Part shown: positions 14,892-22,397 of the stretch, in pieces
Position numbering within the stretch: position 1 is the first letter of the stretch
Layout of the letters: every line of letters begins with the position of its first letter
From: Acidobacteriota bacterium
Lineage (GTDB): Bacteria; Acidobacteriota; Terriglobia; Terriglobales; Acidobacteriaceae
Direction: 5' to 3'
Assembly (NCBI GenBank): GCA_018268755.1
Contig: JAFDVW010000030.1
Location: 1 to 36,372, forward strand
Length of the DNA stretch: 36,372 nucleotides
Position numbers and translations under genes: made by a program
Notes under the pieces: generated by a model
The model's input: the letters and a program-made list of their open reading frames with translations, nothing else
Told to the model about the DNA's origin: nothing
The model's database searches: none

Positions 14892-17651
14892 TTAATCGCT
14901 GATGGGGGCCTTTTCCAGGGCGGCGCTCAGGGTTTCCAGTTTTTGCCGCTGGTAGGCTTCCGCGCCGGGGCGGGTAAAGGCGGGGGTGGCGCTCTCCAGA
15001 TACTTCCGGGCAACCGCGAAATTTTTCCGGCGATAAGCGATTTCCGCCTGAGCCAGGTCCACATTGGCGCCCCAATCGGCGATCCCGGCCAGCTGGGCCA
15101 CCTTGGGAGAGTCGATGCCGGCAAGTAGGCTGGCGGCTTCGGGCAGCCGGCCCAGATCGATCAGGCAAGCGGCCACCGCATACGCGGTGCCGCCGGCGAT
15201 GGCCGATTCCTGGCCGAAGCCTTTGCGGGCGGCCTCATAGGCTTTGCGGGCATTGACCTCGCCGTCCGCAGGGTGTCCTCCCCGGCATTGTGCCAAGCCC
15301 GCATCGGAGAGGGTCACGACAGAAAAGAAAGACAAGGGACCTTGCTTGCGCAAGGCGATCTTATAAATCGCCATATCGTCGCGAAAGGCGTCCGCCCACA
15401 AGCCCAGGCTGCCTTCAGATTGGGCGCGCGTGGTCAGCAGTTGCATGGTGAGCTCGTGGTCCTCCCCCAGCCTGGCCACAAACTGGGGATAGATAGCATT
15501 GGCCTCGGCCACGGCTTCCGCATGCTTGTTCTGGATCATGTAGGCCTGCGCCAGGTTGAGGCGCACGCGCAGGACATTGGGGCTCTCCGGCCCGGCCACA
15601 CGGGTGAACTCCTGAATCAGCTCGCGGAAGGCCTGCTCGGCTTTCACACCATCGCCCAGCCGGATGTAGGAAAATCCCAGGCGCTGTTTCAGGGTGAGGC
15701 GGGCGCTTTCGTCGAACATGGGGAGTCCCTGGGCTTGGGCCAGGGCCTCACGGAAATTCTGCGAGGCGGAGGGCGCATCGTTTTCGATCAGCGCAATCAT
15801 TCCCTTGGCAGTCGAAACCCAGACCGGCATATCCGGGCGAGGGTTGGAAATCTTGGCCAGCTTGGCCTCTTCTTCCGCCAGGATCTGTTTGGCCTCGGGC
15901 AGGGACCCCTTCTCATAGGTGCGGGCCAGCATGGCGGCCAATTGCAGGCGAACCACAATCGCATCCTGGGAATCGGGGCCTTCGGTTTGGGAGAACAATT
16001 GCGCGGCGCGCTCGTATTCGCGGCGGGCATCGCCATAGTTGGTGCGGTTGTCGAGGGCCTTGGCAATGGTCTGGTGCAGGCGGGCGGCGACCAGCGGCTC
16101 GTCCTTAAACTGCAGATCGATGTTGGGCGAGGCCTGCTTGACGGCATCGACCAGGGACTCACTGGCCTTGCCGCTGAGGAACGGGTTGCTGCGGCCCAGA
16201 AGATCGTCAGAGAGGAATTGATTGATGGAAATGGCGATGGCGGTCTGGCGGTTGGCATGGTCGCGTTCCTGCGCGGCCTGCATATAAAGACCAAGACTGA
16301 CGCCAAAGCCCACTACCAGGGCGGAAACAGCGACCACCACCCAGGGCCGCCGGGCCCGCGACTCCGCCAGCTTGCGCTCGGCGGCTTTGGCCCGTTCCTG
16401 GGTGAGCTCCAGCTCATTTCGTTTTACCCGGCGATGATCGAGCGTGAGCAGACGCTCGGCCAGATCGGCCGCGCTCTTGATGCGTTTGGCGGGATCGCCG
16501 CAAGCGGCATCGGCCACATCTTCCCGGACCAGGGGATCGGCGATATCCGTCTCCCACCCGGGCGAAAGCGGCCTGCGGAAATCTCCAATGGCCAATTGGT
16601 AGAGCAGAACGCCCAAGGCGTAGACGTCGGCCGAGGCGGTGGGAGATTGACCGGCCAAAACCTCGGGCGCCAGATACATCAGGGTGCCGGTCAGGTGCGA
16701 GTCCGATGGGCCGGCCGTCTGCGTGAATCCCAGGTTGGTAATGCCGAGTTCTCCCAGGCGGGCCGGCTCGGCCAGGGAGGCGCTGCCGAAATCCGCGACC
16801 TTGATCTGCCAGTGGCCATCGGCTTTGGGCGCCATCAATATATTTGCCGGCTTCAGGTCCTTATGCAGAACTCCGATGCCGTGGGCCTTGGCTACGGCGT
16901 GGGCGATCTCGACCAACAGGTGCAAACGAGTTTGCAGGGGAACGGCGGGCAGTCCACCCTGCTGTTCCGCCCAATCGGCCAGATTGGGACCGCAATATTC
17001 GCTTTCCAGGAAGAAAGGTTGGGAGTCGAAGTTCCACTCCAGCACGCGTACAAACTCAGGACTGCTCCCGAGAGACTCGTGCAAGAAACGCGAGAGGGTG
17101 ACCTCACGCTTCAGGCTCTTGAGCCGTGCCCCATCGGAGGCAAACTTAAATACGCGGGGTTCGCGGGTCTTGGAATGCTCGGCCAGCCAAACCTGGCTGG
17201 ATGGCGAAAGGTCCAGCTGGCGAATCAGTTTCCACTGCTCGCGCCCGGGCACCGAATCTCCCACCTGAAAGCCGAGGTCGGCCCAGGCGGGGAGAGAAGC
17301 CACGACTTTGCAATGGACCGGGGCAGCCAGCCGGTAGCCCACCCGCGGAACGGTCAGGATGATGGAGTCGCCATCGCCCAGCGCCTTGCGCAATTTGGAA
17401 ATGGCGGTGGCCAGCGATCCATCCACCACCATGAGTCCGGGCCAGACCGATTCCAGCAGCTCGTCCTTGGTCACCACTTCGCCGGCGTGCAGCAGCAGCT
17501 GCAGCAAAACATCCAGCGGCTTCGCTTCCAGGTCCACGGCTTGGCCCTGGACGCGTAGCTCGCGCCGCAACTCGTCGAATTCGCACTCGGCAAAACGCCA
17601 GAGACGGCCTGCGCCTTCCTGGGTGTCTGCGCCGGACGCGTTGAAGTGCAT
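14892..17651 (-). CDS. Membrane-anchored winged-helix / Ser-Thr protein kinase / TPR regulator
   Basis: A 919 aa multidomain regulator. In order: an OmpR/CadC-type winged helix (about 18-115, with TKDELLESVWPG and a final VPRVGYRL wing); a Ser/Thr kinase domain (about 140-405); one membrane helix (about 436-456); and a C-terminal helical TPR-like region (about 465-919). Kinase landmarks are Lys169, Glu183, HKDLKPAN (Asp265, Asn270), DFG (287-289) and APE (328-330), so it is probably active, though the Gly-rich loop is degenerate and Arg of HRD is Lys. Topology suggests a cytoplasmic DNA-binding and kinase part with periplasmic TPRs. ATG 17651 was chosen because the winged helix begins right after it; the reading frame stays open to 17813 with no support for coding. 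It is divergent from the envelope cluster starting at 17871. Confidence 0.9.
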   Translation of the reverse strand: MHFNASGADTQEGAGRLWRFAECEFDELRRELRVQGQAVDLEAKPLDVLLQLLLHAGEVVTKDELLESVWPGLMVVDGSLATAISKLRKALGDGDSIILTVPRVGYRLAAPVHCKVVASLPAWADLGFQVGDSVPGREQWKLIRQLDLSPSSQVWLAEHSKTREPRVFKFASDGARLKSLKREVTLSRFLHESLGSSPEFVRVLEWNFDSQPFFLESEYCGPNLADWAEQQGGLPAVPLQTRLHLLVEIAHAVAKAHGIGVLHKDLKPANILMAPKADGHWQIKVADFGSASLAEPARLGELGITNLGFTQTAGPSDSHLTGTLMYLAPEVLAGQSPTASADVYALGVLLYQLAIGDFRRPLSPGWETDIADPLVREDVADAACGDPAKRIKSAADLAERLLTLDHRRVKRNELELTQERAKAAERKLAESRARRPWVVVAVSALVVGFGVSLGLYMQAAQERDHANRQTAIAISINQFLSDDLLGRSNPFLSGKASESLVDAVKQASPNIDLQFKDEPLVAARLHQTIAKALDNRTNYGDARREYERAAQLFSQTEGPDSQDAIVVRLQLAAMLARTYEKGSLPEAKQILAEEEAKLAKISNPRPDMPVWVSTAKGMIALIENDAPSASQNFREALAQAQGLPMFDESARLTLKQRLGFSYIRLGDGVKAEQAFRELIQEFTRVAGPESPNVLRVRLNLAQAYMIQNKHAEAVAEANAIYPQFVARLGEDHELTMQLLTTRAQSEGSLGLWADAFRDDMAIYKIALRKQGPLSFFSVVTLSDAGLAQCRGGHPADGEVNARKAYEAARKGFGQESAIAGGTAYAVAACLIDLGRLPEAASLLAGIDSPKVAQLAGIADWGANVDLAQAEIAYRRKNFAVARKYLESATPAFTRPGAEAYQRQKLETLSAALEKAPISD

Positions 17652-17870
17652 GGACTTAGCTTTCTTTAGAGTTCTTAAGAGTTGCGTCAGGACAATTGAC
17701 GAATATCTGCGGCAGGCTTTTCCCCACGAGCCCGCCCCGAACTCGACTGAGGATATTTTCCCACGAATCGGGCGGCGGGCACAGGGGGGTTCCGCCATTT
17801 TGCATGGCACCAACGGGCCATGGGAAGCGGCGGGTTCCTCACACCCAGCGTTCTTTATTCAGGAGGAAAT

Positions 17871-18641
17871 ATGGCGAAGAGAGGGAAGGTCTTACGCGAT
17901 CCGAATTCCGGTCCCGGTTTGTTGATGGTGGATGGGCAACAGTATTCCTTTGTGCTCGAAGGTGTGTGGCGGTCGGAAATTCCCCCCAAGCCGGGGCTGG
18001 TGGTGGAAGTCGAGTTAAGTGCGGAAGGGAATGTTTTGTCGGTGACCGCCGTCCCCGAGTCGCAGCTGGCCAAAGAGCAGGCCGAAGCGGCCATGGCGGT
18101 GGCCAAAGAAAAAGGCGCGGCCATTGCCTCCAGCATGGTGGCCAAGTTTGGTCTGCCCAGCCTGGTGGCGGCAGGACTGCTGATCGTCGGCTGGTTCTTT
18201 CTGTCGGCGGTTTCCATTAAGAGCCCCTTTGGCAGCCTGGACTTCACCTTCTGGCAAGTCCTGGGCTTCCTGAACTCCAGCAACGCCTTCGAAGGGCTGA
18301 TGCAGGGGGGAAGGCAGAGCAGCGCCAGCCCGGGCATCTATGGCGTATTGGCCGTGGCCGCCATTGCCGGACCTTTCATTCACCACTTCTGGAAAGACAA
18401 GCGAGCCATTCTGGGCGGATTGCTGCCGCTGCTGTTCATGATCATTGTGGCCATCATGATCAACAGCAGCATTAACAGCATCGGTGGGGAAGCCGGGGGA
18501 ATGTTCGGCGACATGGTCAAGCAGATGCGCGCCGAGATTATGAAGGCCATCACCGTAGGCTTGGGGGTGTACCTGTCGGTGGTGGTGAGTCTTTACTTCG
18601 CCGCCATAAGCACCAAGAAATTTCTTGCTGCTGGCGCCTAA
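17871..18641 (+). CDS. Integral membrane protein of unknown function
   Basis: A 256 aa protein with a soluble N-terminus of about 90 residues followed by a membrane part. Hydrophobic segments lie near 95-120, 160-180, 190-220 and 225-250. The N-terminal part (GKVLRDPNSGPGLLMVDGQQ, then VEVELSAEGNVLSV) looks like a small beta domain. The start at 17871 is set by AGGAGG 4 nt upstream; an in-frame ATG at 17820 has no such site. It is first of a run of five same-strand genes and divergent from the winged-helix kinase, 219 bp away, so it is a natural candidate target of that regulator. I do not recognise a family. Confidence 0.75.
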   Translation: MAKRGKVLRDPNSGPGLLMVDGQQYSFVLEGVWRSEIPPKPGLVVEVELSAEGNVLSVTAVPESQLAKEQAEAAMAVAKEKGAAIASSMVAKFGLPSLVAAGLLIVGWFFLSAVSIKSPFGSLDFTFWQVLGFLNSSNAFEGLMQGGRQSSASPGIYGVLAVAAIAGPFIHHFWKDKRAILGGLLPLLFMIIVAIMINSSINSIGGEAGGMFGDMVKQMRAEIMKAITVGLGVYLSVVVSLYFAAISTKKFLAAGA

Positions 18642-18701
18642 GGCTGAACTGGGGTAGATTGCAGAAACGCTGTTACATCATACCGTTTCAAGGAGACCCT
18701 A

Positions 18702-19016
18702 ATGTTCACCCTGAATAAGCAGATTGTGCTCGGTGCTTTGAAATCGACCGGATCGAAAGACCCGGACGTCCTCTACGCCAAGAAATCCGAACTCATCCAG
18801 ATGTCCAAAGGCATGCGCGGCTACAGTTGGATCCCCATGATTTGCGGGGTGCTGCTGTGCATCACCATCATCGGGGCGTTTATCGGCATTCCCGCCCTGA
18901 TTGTGGGCATCTGGCTGCGCATGAAAGCCAACAAGAACCTGAAACTTGCCGACGAAGCCCTGGCCGAGTACCTGCAATCGCTCGGGATTCAGGAGACCAT
19001 GACGCAGGCCTCCTAA
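18702..19016 (+). CDS. Small two-TM membrane protein of unknown function
   Basis: A 104 aa protein. A polar N-terminus (about 1-38, with LGALKSTGSKDPDVLYAKKS) precedes a hydrophobic hairpin (about 43-74, YSWIPMICGVLLCITIIGAF then PALIVGIWL). A positively charged helix (RMKANKNLKLADEALAEYLQ) ends the protein. AAGGAG lies 6 nt before the ATG. It is 60 bp downstream of the preceding membrane protein and 97 bp upstream of the DUF3592 gene. No named family recognised; the charged tail suggests cytoplasmic contact. Confidence 0.7.
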   Translation: MFTLNKQIVLGALKSTGSKDPDVLYAKKSELIQMSKGMRGYSWIPMICGVLLCITIIGAFIGIPALIVGIWLRMKANKNLKLADEALAEYLQSLGIQETMTQAS

Positions 19017-19113
19017 AGGATCTGATCTCTGATGCAGGGGCGCGGATGGACACCTCTGCGCTCCTGGCCGAGGAGATCGCCATTTCATTCGGCTATGTGG
19101 GACCGGGGGAACC

Positions 19114-19497
19114 ATGGCGGCCCAGGATTATTTCTGGCTGGGACTTTCCGTGCTCGTCTTGCTGGCCTTCGGGGCGTCCTACGTCCAGAAGCAGCTGAAA
19201 CTGCGGCGGGCCCACGATTGGCCAATCCAAAGCGGACGTGTGGATAGCGCCACCATCCGTCTGGAATCGCGGGGCGACAAGCAGAGCGCGTATGTGGCCG
19301 AGGTGCGGTACGCCTACGCGATGAATGGAGCGGCGTATTCCGGCAGGTTGCGCAGGAATTTCATGCGGGAGAAGTCCGCGCAGCAATGGATCGCGAACTA
19401 TCCCCCGGGCCGCATTTTGACGATCCGCTACAACCCGGGGAACTTTGCCGATTCCGTGCTGTTGGAACGGGAACAGATTGGAGTCCACGCTGCCTAA
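19114..19497 (+). CDS. DUF3592 domain membrane protein
   Basis: A 127 aa protein with one N-terminal membrane helix (about 6-25) and a beta-rich domain. The domain carries the DUF3592 pattern: a start resembling W-P-x-x-x-G-x-V, a central V-x-Y-x-Y-x-x-N-G-x-x-Y block (VRYAYAMNGAAYSG), and a closing Y-P-P-G-R-x-x-x-I-R-Y-N-P segment. DUF3592 proteins are usually single-membrane-anchored and of unknown function. GGGGGA precedes the ATG. Third gene of the five-gene envelope run, followed after 19 bp by the small lipoprotein-like gene. Confidence 0.82.
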   Translation: MAAQDYFWLGLSVLVLLAFGASYVQKQLKLRRAHDWPIQSGRVDSATIRLESRGDKQSAYVAEVRYAYAMNGAAYSGRLRRNFMREKSAQQWIANYPPGRILTIRYNPGNFADSVLLEREQIGVHAA

Positions 19498-19516
19498 GCG
19501 AAAAGGAGATGCGGAA

Positions 19517-19828
19517 ATGAAAAATCGACCGGGTTTGCGGTGCTTGCTGGCCGCGGCCCTGATGATGACCCTACTTCCCTGGATTGCCTGCACGCCCAAC
19601 GTGAAGGGCAAATACCGCGATAGCGACGGCCTCATGACCGTGGAATTGAAGTCCGGCGGGGAAGGCCAAGCTACTTTCATGGGCCAGAGCTCGCCCTGTA
19701 CCTATGAGGTCAAAAGCAAAGAAGTCCATTTGACCTGCAATTACACCACTACCGTTTTCACCATTCTCGACGACGGTTCTTTGGGCACGCCTCCCATGGT
19801 GGGGCTCACGCTGAAAAAAGTGGAATAA
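19517..19828 (+). CDS. Small exported, probably lipid-anchored protein of unknown function
   Basis: A 103 aa protein with a signal sequence (CLLAAALMMTLLPWIAC). Its Cys could serve as a lipobox cysteine, although Trp at -3 is atypical. The mature part begins TPNVKGKYRDSDGLMTVELK and looks like a compact beta domain (Gly-x-Tyr start, then repeated strands ending LTLKKVE). Small exported proteins with this 'G-x-Y-x-D-x-x-G' start are common but unassigned. The start was set at ATG 19517 by AAGGAG 8 nt upstream; an in-frame ATG at 19445 overlaps the DUF3592 gene and has no site. Fourth gene of the run, 34 bp before the large duplicated-domain protein. Confidence 0.7.
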   Translation: MKNRPGLRCLLAAALMMTLLPWIACTPNVKGKYRDSDGLMTVELKSGGEGQATFMGQSSPCTYEVKSKEVHLTCNYTTTVFTILDDGSLGTPPMVGLTLKKVE

Positions 19829-19862
19829 CTCTAATTATTTTTAGGCCCTAAGGAGCATACGC

Positions 19863-21515
19863 ATGACCCTATCAAGCAGACGCCACGCTTTTTCTCTTTT
19901 TCTCATGGTTCTGTCGGTTCTTTCGTGGGCCGCTGCCGCGCAGATTGATGAGCCGGAATGGATCCCTCTGTGTGGAAAGTGTCTTTCTCCCAGCATCAGC
20001 TCCAGTTCCGGCATTGGCACGGCGCGTTCCGTCGCCGAGGGGAAGGTCACTTCGAAGGACGCCAAGGCCTGGTGCGATAACTGGCAGCCGGACGATAAAG
20101 ACTGCGTGAAGCAGCAGCTGGAGGGAGAAAAGGGCGCTGTCTATCGCATCAGCGCCGACTGCACGAAAGGGAAGCTGACTTCCTGGGACGACAAGTCCTA
20201 CACCTTGGCGGGGGTGTGGACGGACAACGACATCGGCCACGGACGCGCCAGATTCCGCGATGCCAAGGGGCAGGTGGTGCCGCGCGATGAGGCCTCCGGC
20301 GGCCTCAGCCTGGCGGCGCAATGGGAAGTGCTGTGCACCGCCAAGAGCAAGACCAAACAGATGGCGTCTGCAGGGGGCAAGCCGCAGACCGCGGGCGCGA
20401 AAACGGCCTCCGCGGTGCACAATGCCGCATTGCCGCCTTCCGCCTGCGGCGGGCAGCCGCTTTGCAGCGAAGTGACTTCCTTTGCCGCCACGTTGAATGA
20501 CTTCCGGGTCAGCACCAGCGGCCGCTATCGCGTGGTGACCGCCAACATCAACTTCTTTAATAAGACCGACCGGCCACTGGTCCTGGGCTACGTTTCCCGT
20601 TCCGGCGTGGTCACCGATGATCGGGGCAATCGTTATGAGGCGAATGACAATTCAGTTCGCGGGATTGGGCTGATCACTTCCCGCGTGGACACCAAGTTCG
20701 TCCTGCAGCCGGGGGAAAGAAGCGACGCCCGCATTGAATATGCCTGGGAGCCGGGGCGCACCATCTTCGGCCTGTCTTATGAAATGGAGCTGACGGTGCG
20801 CGAGATCGACCTGCTGGCCGGCAATCAGGTCCGCCTGGGCAAGGAACACGCTCTGCGCTTCTCCGGACTCAGTGATGGCATGAGAGGGCGTGGTCCGGTG
20901 GCAGGCGCTTCTCCGGCTGCGCCGGGGACGGTGGCCGCTTCGCCCACCGCGGCCCCTGCAGATGCTCAGGATTTCTGTGGGACTACGCCCCATTGCTACA
21001 GTGCCGGGCCCTTTACGGCGCAGGTCACCAACATGACCGACAGCGTGGTGGGCAATAAGCGCGACCATGTGATGCGGCTTAACATACGATTCAAGAATGT
21101 GACTAACCAGCCCATTGTTCTGGGTTATGTGGCCACGACATCCTTGCTCATCGATAATCAGGGCACGCGCTTTTATTGGGGAACGGCGGGAACGCATGAT
21201 ACCAGCGCGCAGGGAATCGGGATTGTGGAAGGCACTCGGGCAGACCCGCAGTTTGTGCTGCGGCCGGGGGAATCCCGCAATGCCGTTTTCCAGTTGTTGC
21301 GGGACCGAGGTGCGGCTCGGACTCCGCTCGGCAGCTTGTACGGCTACAACGTCAGCATCGCGCAAATTGAGGTTCTGCCCGGCAACCAATTGCGGACCGT
21401 GCGGGAAATTAGTCTGGACTTCCAGAACCTGACCGCCGGCGGCGCGGCCCCGTCGCTGGATGGAATCAACGACGCCACCCAAAAGCTGCGCGATCTGTTT
21501 AAGAAGAAACAATAA
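19863..21515 (+). CDS. Secreted protein with a Cys-containing N-terminal domain and a duplicated beta domain
   Basis: A 550 aa exported protein with a signal peptide ending at about residue 26 (WAAAAQ). An N-terminal domain (about 28-160) contains six cysteines (37, 40, 71, 81, 100, 158) that could form disulfides. A linker rich in Ala/Thr/Gly leads to two homologous domains, about 195-334 and 372-521. Shared landmarks include RPLVLGYV against QPIVLGYV, DDRGNRY against DNQGTRF, RGIGL against QGIGI, FVLQPGE against FVLRPGE, and LLAGNQ against VLPGNQ. Each copy starts with a Cys pair and resembles an immunoglobulin-like fold, perhaps related to DUF4352-type domains, but I cannot name it. AAGGAG lies 11 nt upstream of the ATG. 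Last gene of the run, followed by a hairpin terminator. Confidence 0.78.
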   Translation: MTLSSRRHAFSLFLMVLSVLSWAAAAQIDEPEWIPLCGKCLSPSISSSSGIGTARSVAEGKVTSKDAKAWCDNWQPDDKDCVKQQLEGEKGAVYRISADCTKGKLTSWDDKSYTLAGVWTDNDIGHGRARFRDAKGQVVPRDEASGGLSLAAQWEVLCTAKSKTKQMASAGGKPQTAGAKTASAVHNAALPPSACGGQPLCSEVTSFAATLNDFRVSTSGRYRVVTANINFFNKTDRPLVLGYVSRSGVVTDDRGNRYEANDNSVRGIGLITSRVDTKFVLQPGERSDARIEYAWEPGRTIFGLSYEMELTVREIDLLAGNQVRLGKEHALRFSGLSDGMRGRGPVAGASPAAPGTVAASPTAAPADAQDFCGTTPHCYSAGPFTAQVTNMTDSVVGNKRDHVMRLNIRFKNVTNQPIVLGYVATTSLLIDNQGTRFYWGTAGTHDTSAQGIGIVEGTRADPQFVLRPGESRNAVFQLLRDRGAARTPLGSLYGYNVSIAQIEVLPGNQLRTVREISLDFQNLTAGGAAPSLDGINDATQKLRDLFKKKQ

Positions 21516-21533
21516 GCATCACGTCTACTTCCA

Positions 21534-21569
21534 GTAGGGGCGTAGCCAAGGCTACGTCTCTACTTTTTT
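21534..21569 (+). terminator. Hairpin plus T-run after the duplicated-domain gene (also a family 2-like element)
   Basis: AGTAGGGGCGTAGCC pairs with GGCTACGTCTCTACT around a 2-nt AA turn, giving about 15 pairs including two G-T, followed by TTTTTT. It begins 18 nt after the stop at 21515. The 3' side reads GCTACGTCTCTAC, like the tails of family 2 repeats, so a repeat may have been recruited as terminator. Confidence 0.65.
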
Positions 21570-21590
21570 GTCTCAGGATAAGGGTACGGG

Positions 21591-21765
21591 ACCTACTCCG
21601 CGTTCTTACTAAGTCCTCGGCGGTTCGCTGCGATTTAGGACTTCTAAAGTCAGAATCTTAAAACGCAGAGGGCGCTGAGAACGCAGAGATATCGCAGAGT
21701 CTTATACGAATTCTGTAAAACTCGGTGTCCTCTGTGGTGGAAGTTTTTAAGTTCCTGCAGATGGG
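21591..21765. repeat. Dispersed repeat family 1, diverged copy
   Basis: The left arm GCGTTCTTACTAAGTCCTCGGCGG continues to CAGAATCTTAAAACGCAGAG. The right half has GCAGAG/GCTGAG units and ends ...TCCTCTGTGGTGGAAGTTTTTAAG. The order of landmarks matches 10519-10700, including the AATCTTAAA centre. It fills the gap between the secreted protein and the glutaredoxin-like gene. Confidence 0.75.
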
Positions 21766-21771
21766 AACAAC

Positions 21772-22017
21772 CTAGCTGGCCAGCTTGCGCAGGAAGTCCT
21801 GTTCGGTCATGCGATACTTGAAGGCTTTGCGCCCATCGATAAACACCACAGGGACTTCGTCGGAGAACTCCCGGCGCAGGTCGCTGTTGGAATCCACGTC
21901 AATTTCCCGCCAGGTAAAGCCCCCGCGGCGGTGCAGTTTGGTGATCGTTTCCTTCACGATCTCGCACAAATGGCACCCTTTGCGCGAGTACACCACGACT
22001 TCCCGCAGGCTGGTCAT
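21772..22017 (-). CDS. Glutaredoxin-like thiol protein (DUF836 type)
   Basis: An 81 aa soluble thioredoxin-fold protein. The beta1 strand (EVVVYSRKGCHLC) carries a CxxC active site at Cys15/Cys18. Then come a helix, a second strand (FTWREIDVDSN), a cis-Pro region (DEVPVVFIDG) and a final helix. The family (glutaredoxin family/DUF836) is taken to reduce disulfides or mixed disulfides; the partner is unknown. The ATG at 22017 has no ribosome site but a TAAAAT hexamer 8 nt upstream, suggesting a leaderless mRNA. It stands alone, flanked by repeat-rich gaps on both sides. Confidence 0.9.
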   Translation of the reverse strand: MTSLREVVVYSRKGCHLCEIVKETITKLHRRGGFTWREIDVDSNSDLRREFSDEVPVVFIDGRKAFKYRMTEQDFLRKLAS

Positions 22018-22025
22018 ATGGCGGG

Positions 22026-22054
22026 ATTTTACCTTGAAGACCCGCGTGTTTCCA
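22026..22054 (-). promoter_or_regulatory. Promoter for the glutaredoxin-like gene, leaderless type
   Basis: Read on the minus strand, TGGAAA (22054-22049), a 17-nt spacer and TAAAAT (22031-22026) lie 8 nt from the ATG at 22017. Four of six -35 and five of six -10 bases match the sigma70 consensus. The spacing puts transcription start at or next to the start codon. Confidence 0.5.
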
Positions 22055-22385
22055 GCCGGAAACTCAGGATTTCCGCGGGCAAATCATTCCTCTAAAGAAT
22101 CCAAATTGTGGACACTGCTGTTTAGGGGGTGCTTTGAAAATCTTTAAGGCAGAGTCCGCTGAGGATTTGCAGAGAACGCGGAGAAAACCATATAGGAACA
22201 ACCCGTTCCCCGACGATACTCAGAGGAATTACTGGCTGTTCGGTCGAGCGCGGTTCGACAAGCTGCAATGTCCTCGTGTTCCCAACGTACTCAAGGTCCT
22301 CTGCGTTTTAAGATTGTCGGGATCTTGGAGTTTTCAATTCCCAGAGCCAACAGTGCTCCGGGCAAGCTCGACTGTGTTCTCAGGG

Positions 22386-22391
22386 TAGAAT
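22386..22391 (+). promoter_or_regulatory. -10-like hexamer 6 nt before the SDR ATG (possible leaderless start)
   Basis: TAGAAT (22386-22391), then CACCCC, then the ATG at 22398. There is no Shine-Dalgarno in front of the gene. A start site at normal distance from this hexamer falls on the A of ATG. No clear -35 is seen. Confidence 0.4.
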
Positions 22392-22397
22392 CACCCC

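Larger units (their letters stand above)
22018..22397. other. 380-bp intergenic region with degraded repeat remnants
   Basis: Holds the divergent starts of the glutaredoxin-like gene and the SDR. Family 1 remnants lie at about 22136-22190 (GCAGAGTCCGCTGAGGATTT, then GCAGAGAACGCGGAG) and, inverted, at about 22290-22325 (CCTCTGCGTTTTAAGATT). A family 2-like fragment GGTCGAGCGCGGTTCGACAA lies near 22242-22261. No coding signal seen. Confidence 0.65.

Noticed and set aside
15273..17558. A 761-codon open frame on the plus strand opposite the winged-helix kinase
   Set aside because: It lies fully antisense to a gene with clear domains, and its translation is Gly/Gln/His-rich with no recognisable fold. 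Long antisense frames are expected from the codon bias of GC-rich genes.
17652..17813. Upstream extension of the winged-helix kinase frame
   Set aside because: No ribosome site; the winged-helix domain starts just after the ATG at 17651 and the extra part is unrelated to the family.
22018..22397. Small protein gene in the gap (frame 22134-22388)
   Set aside because: The frame starts inside a family 1 repeat remnant, has no ribosome site and crosses several repeat fragments.
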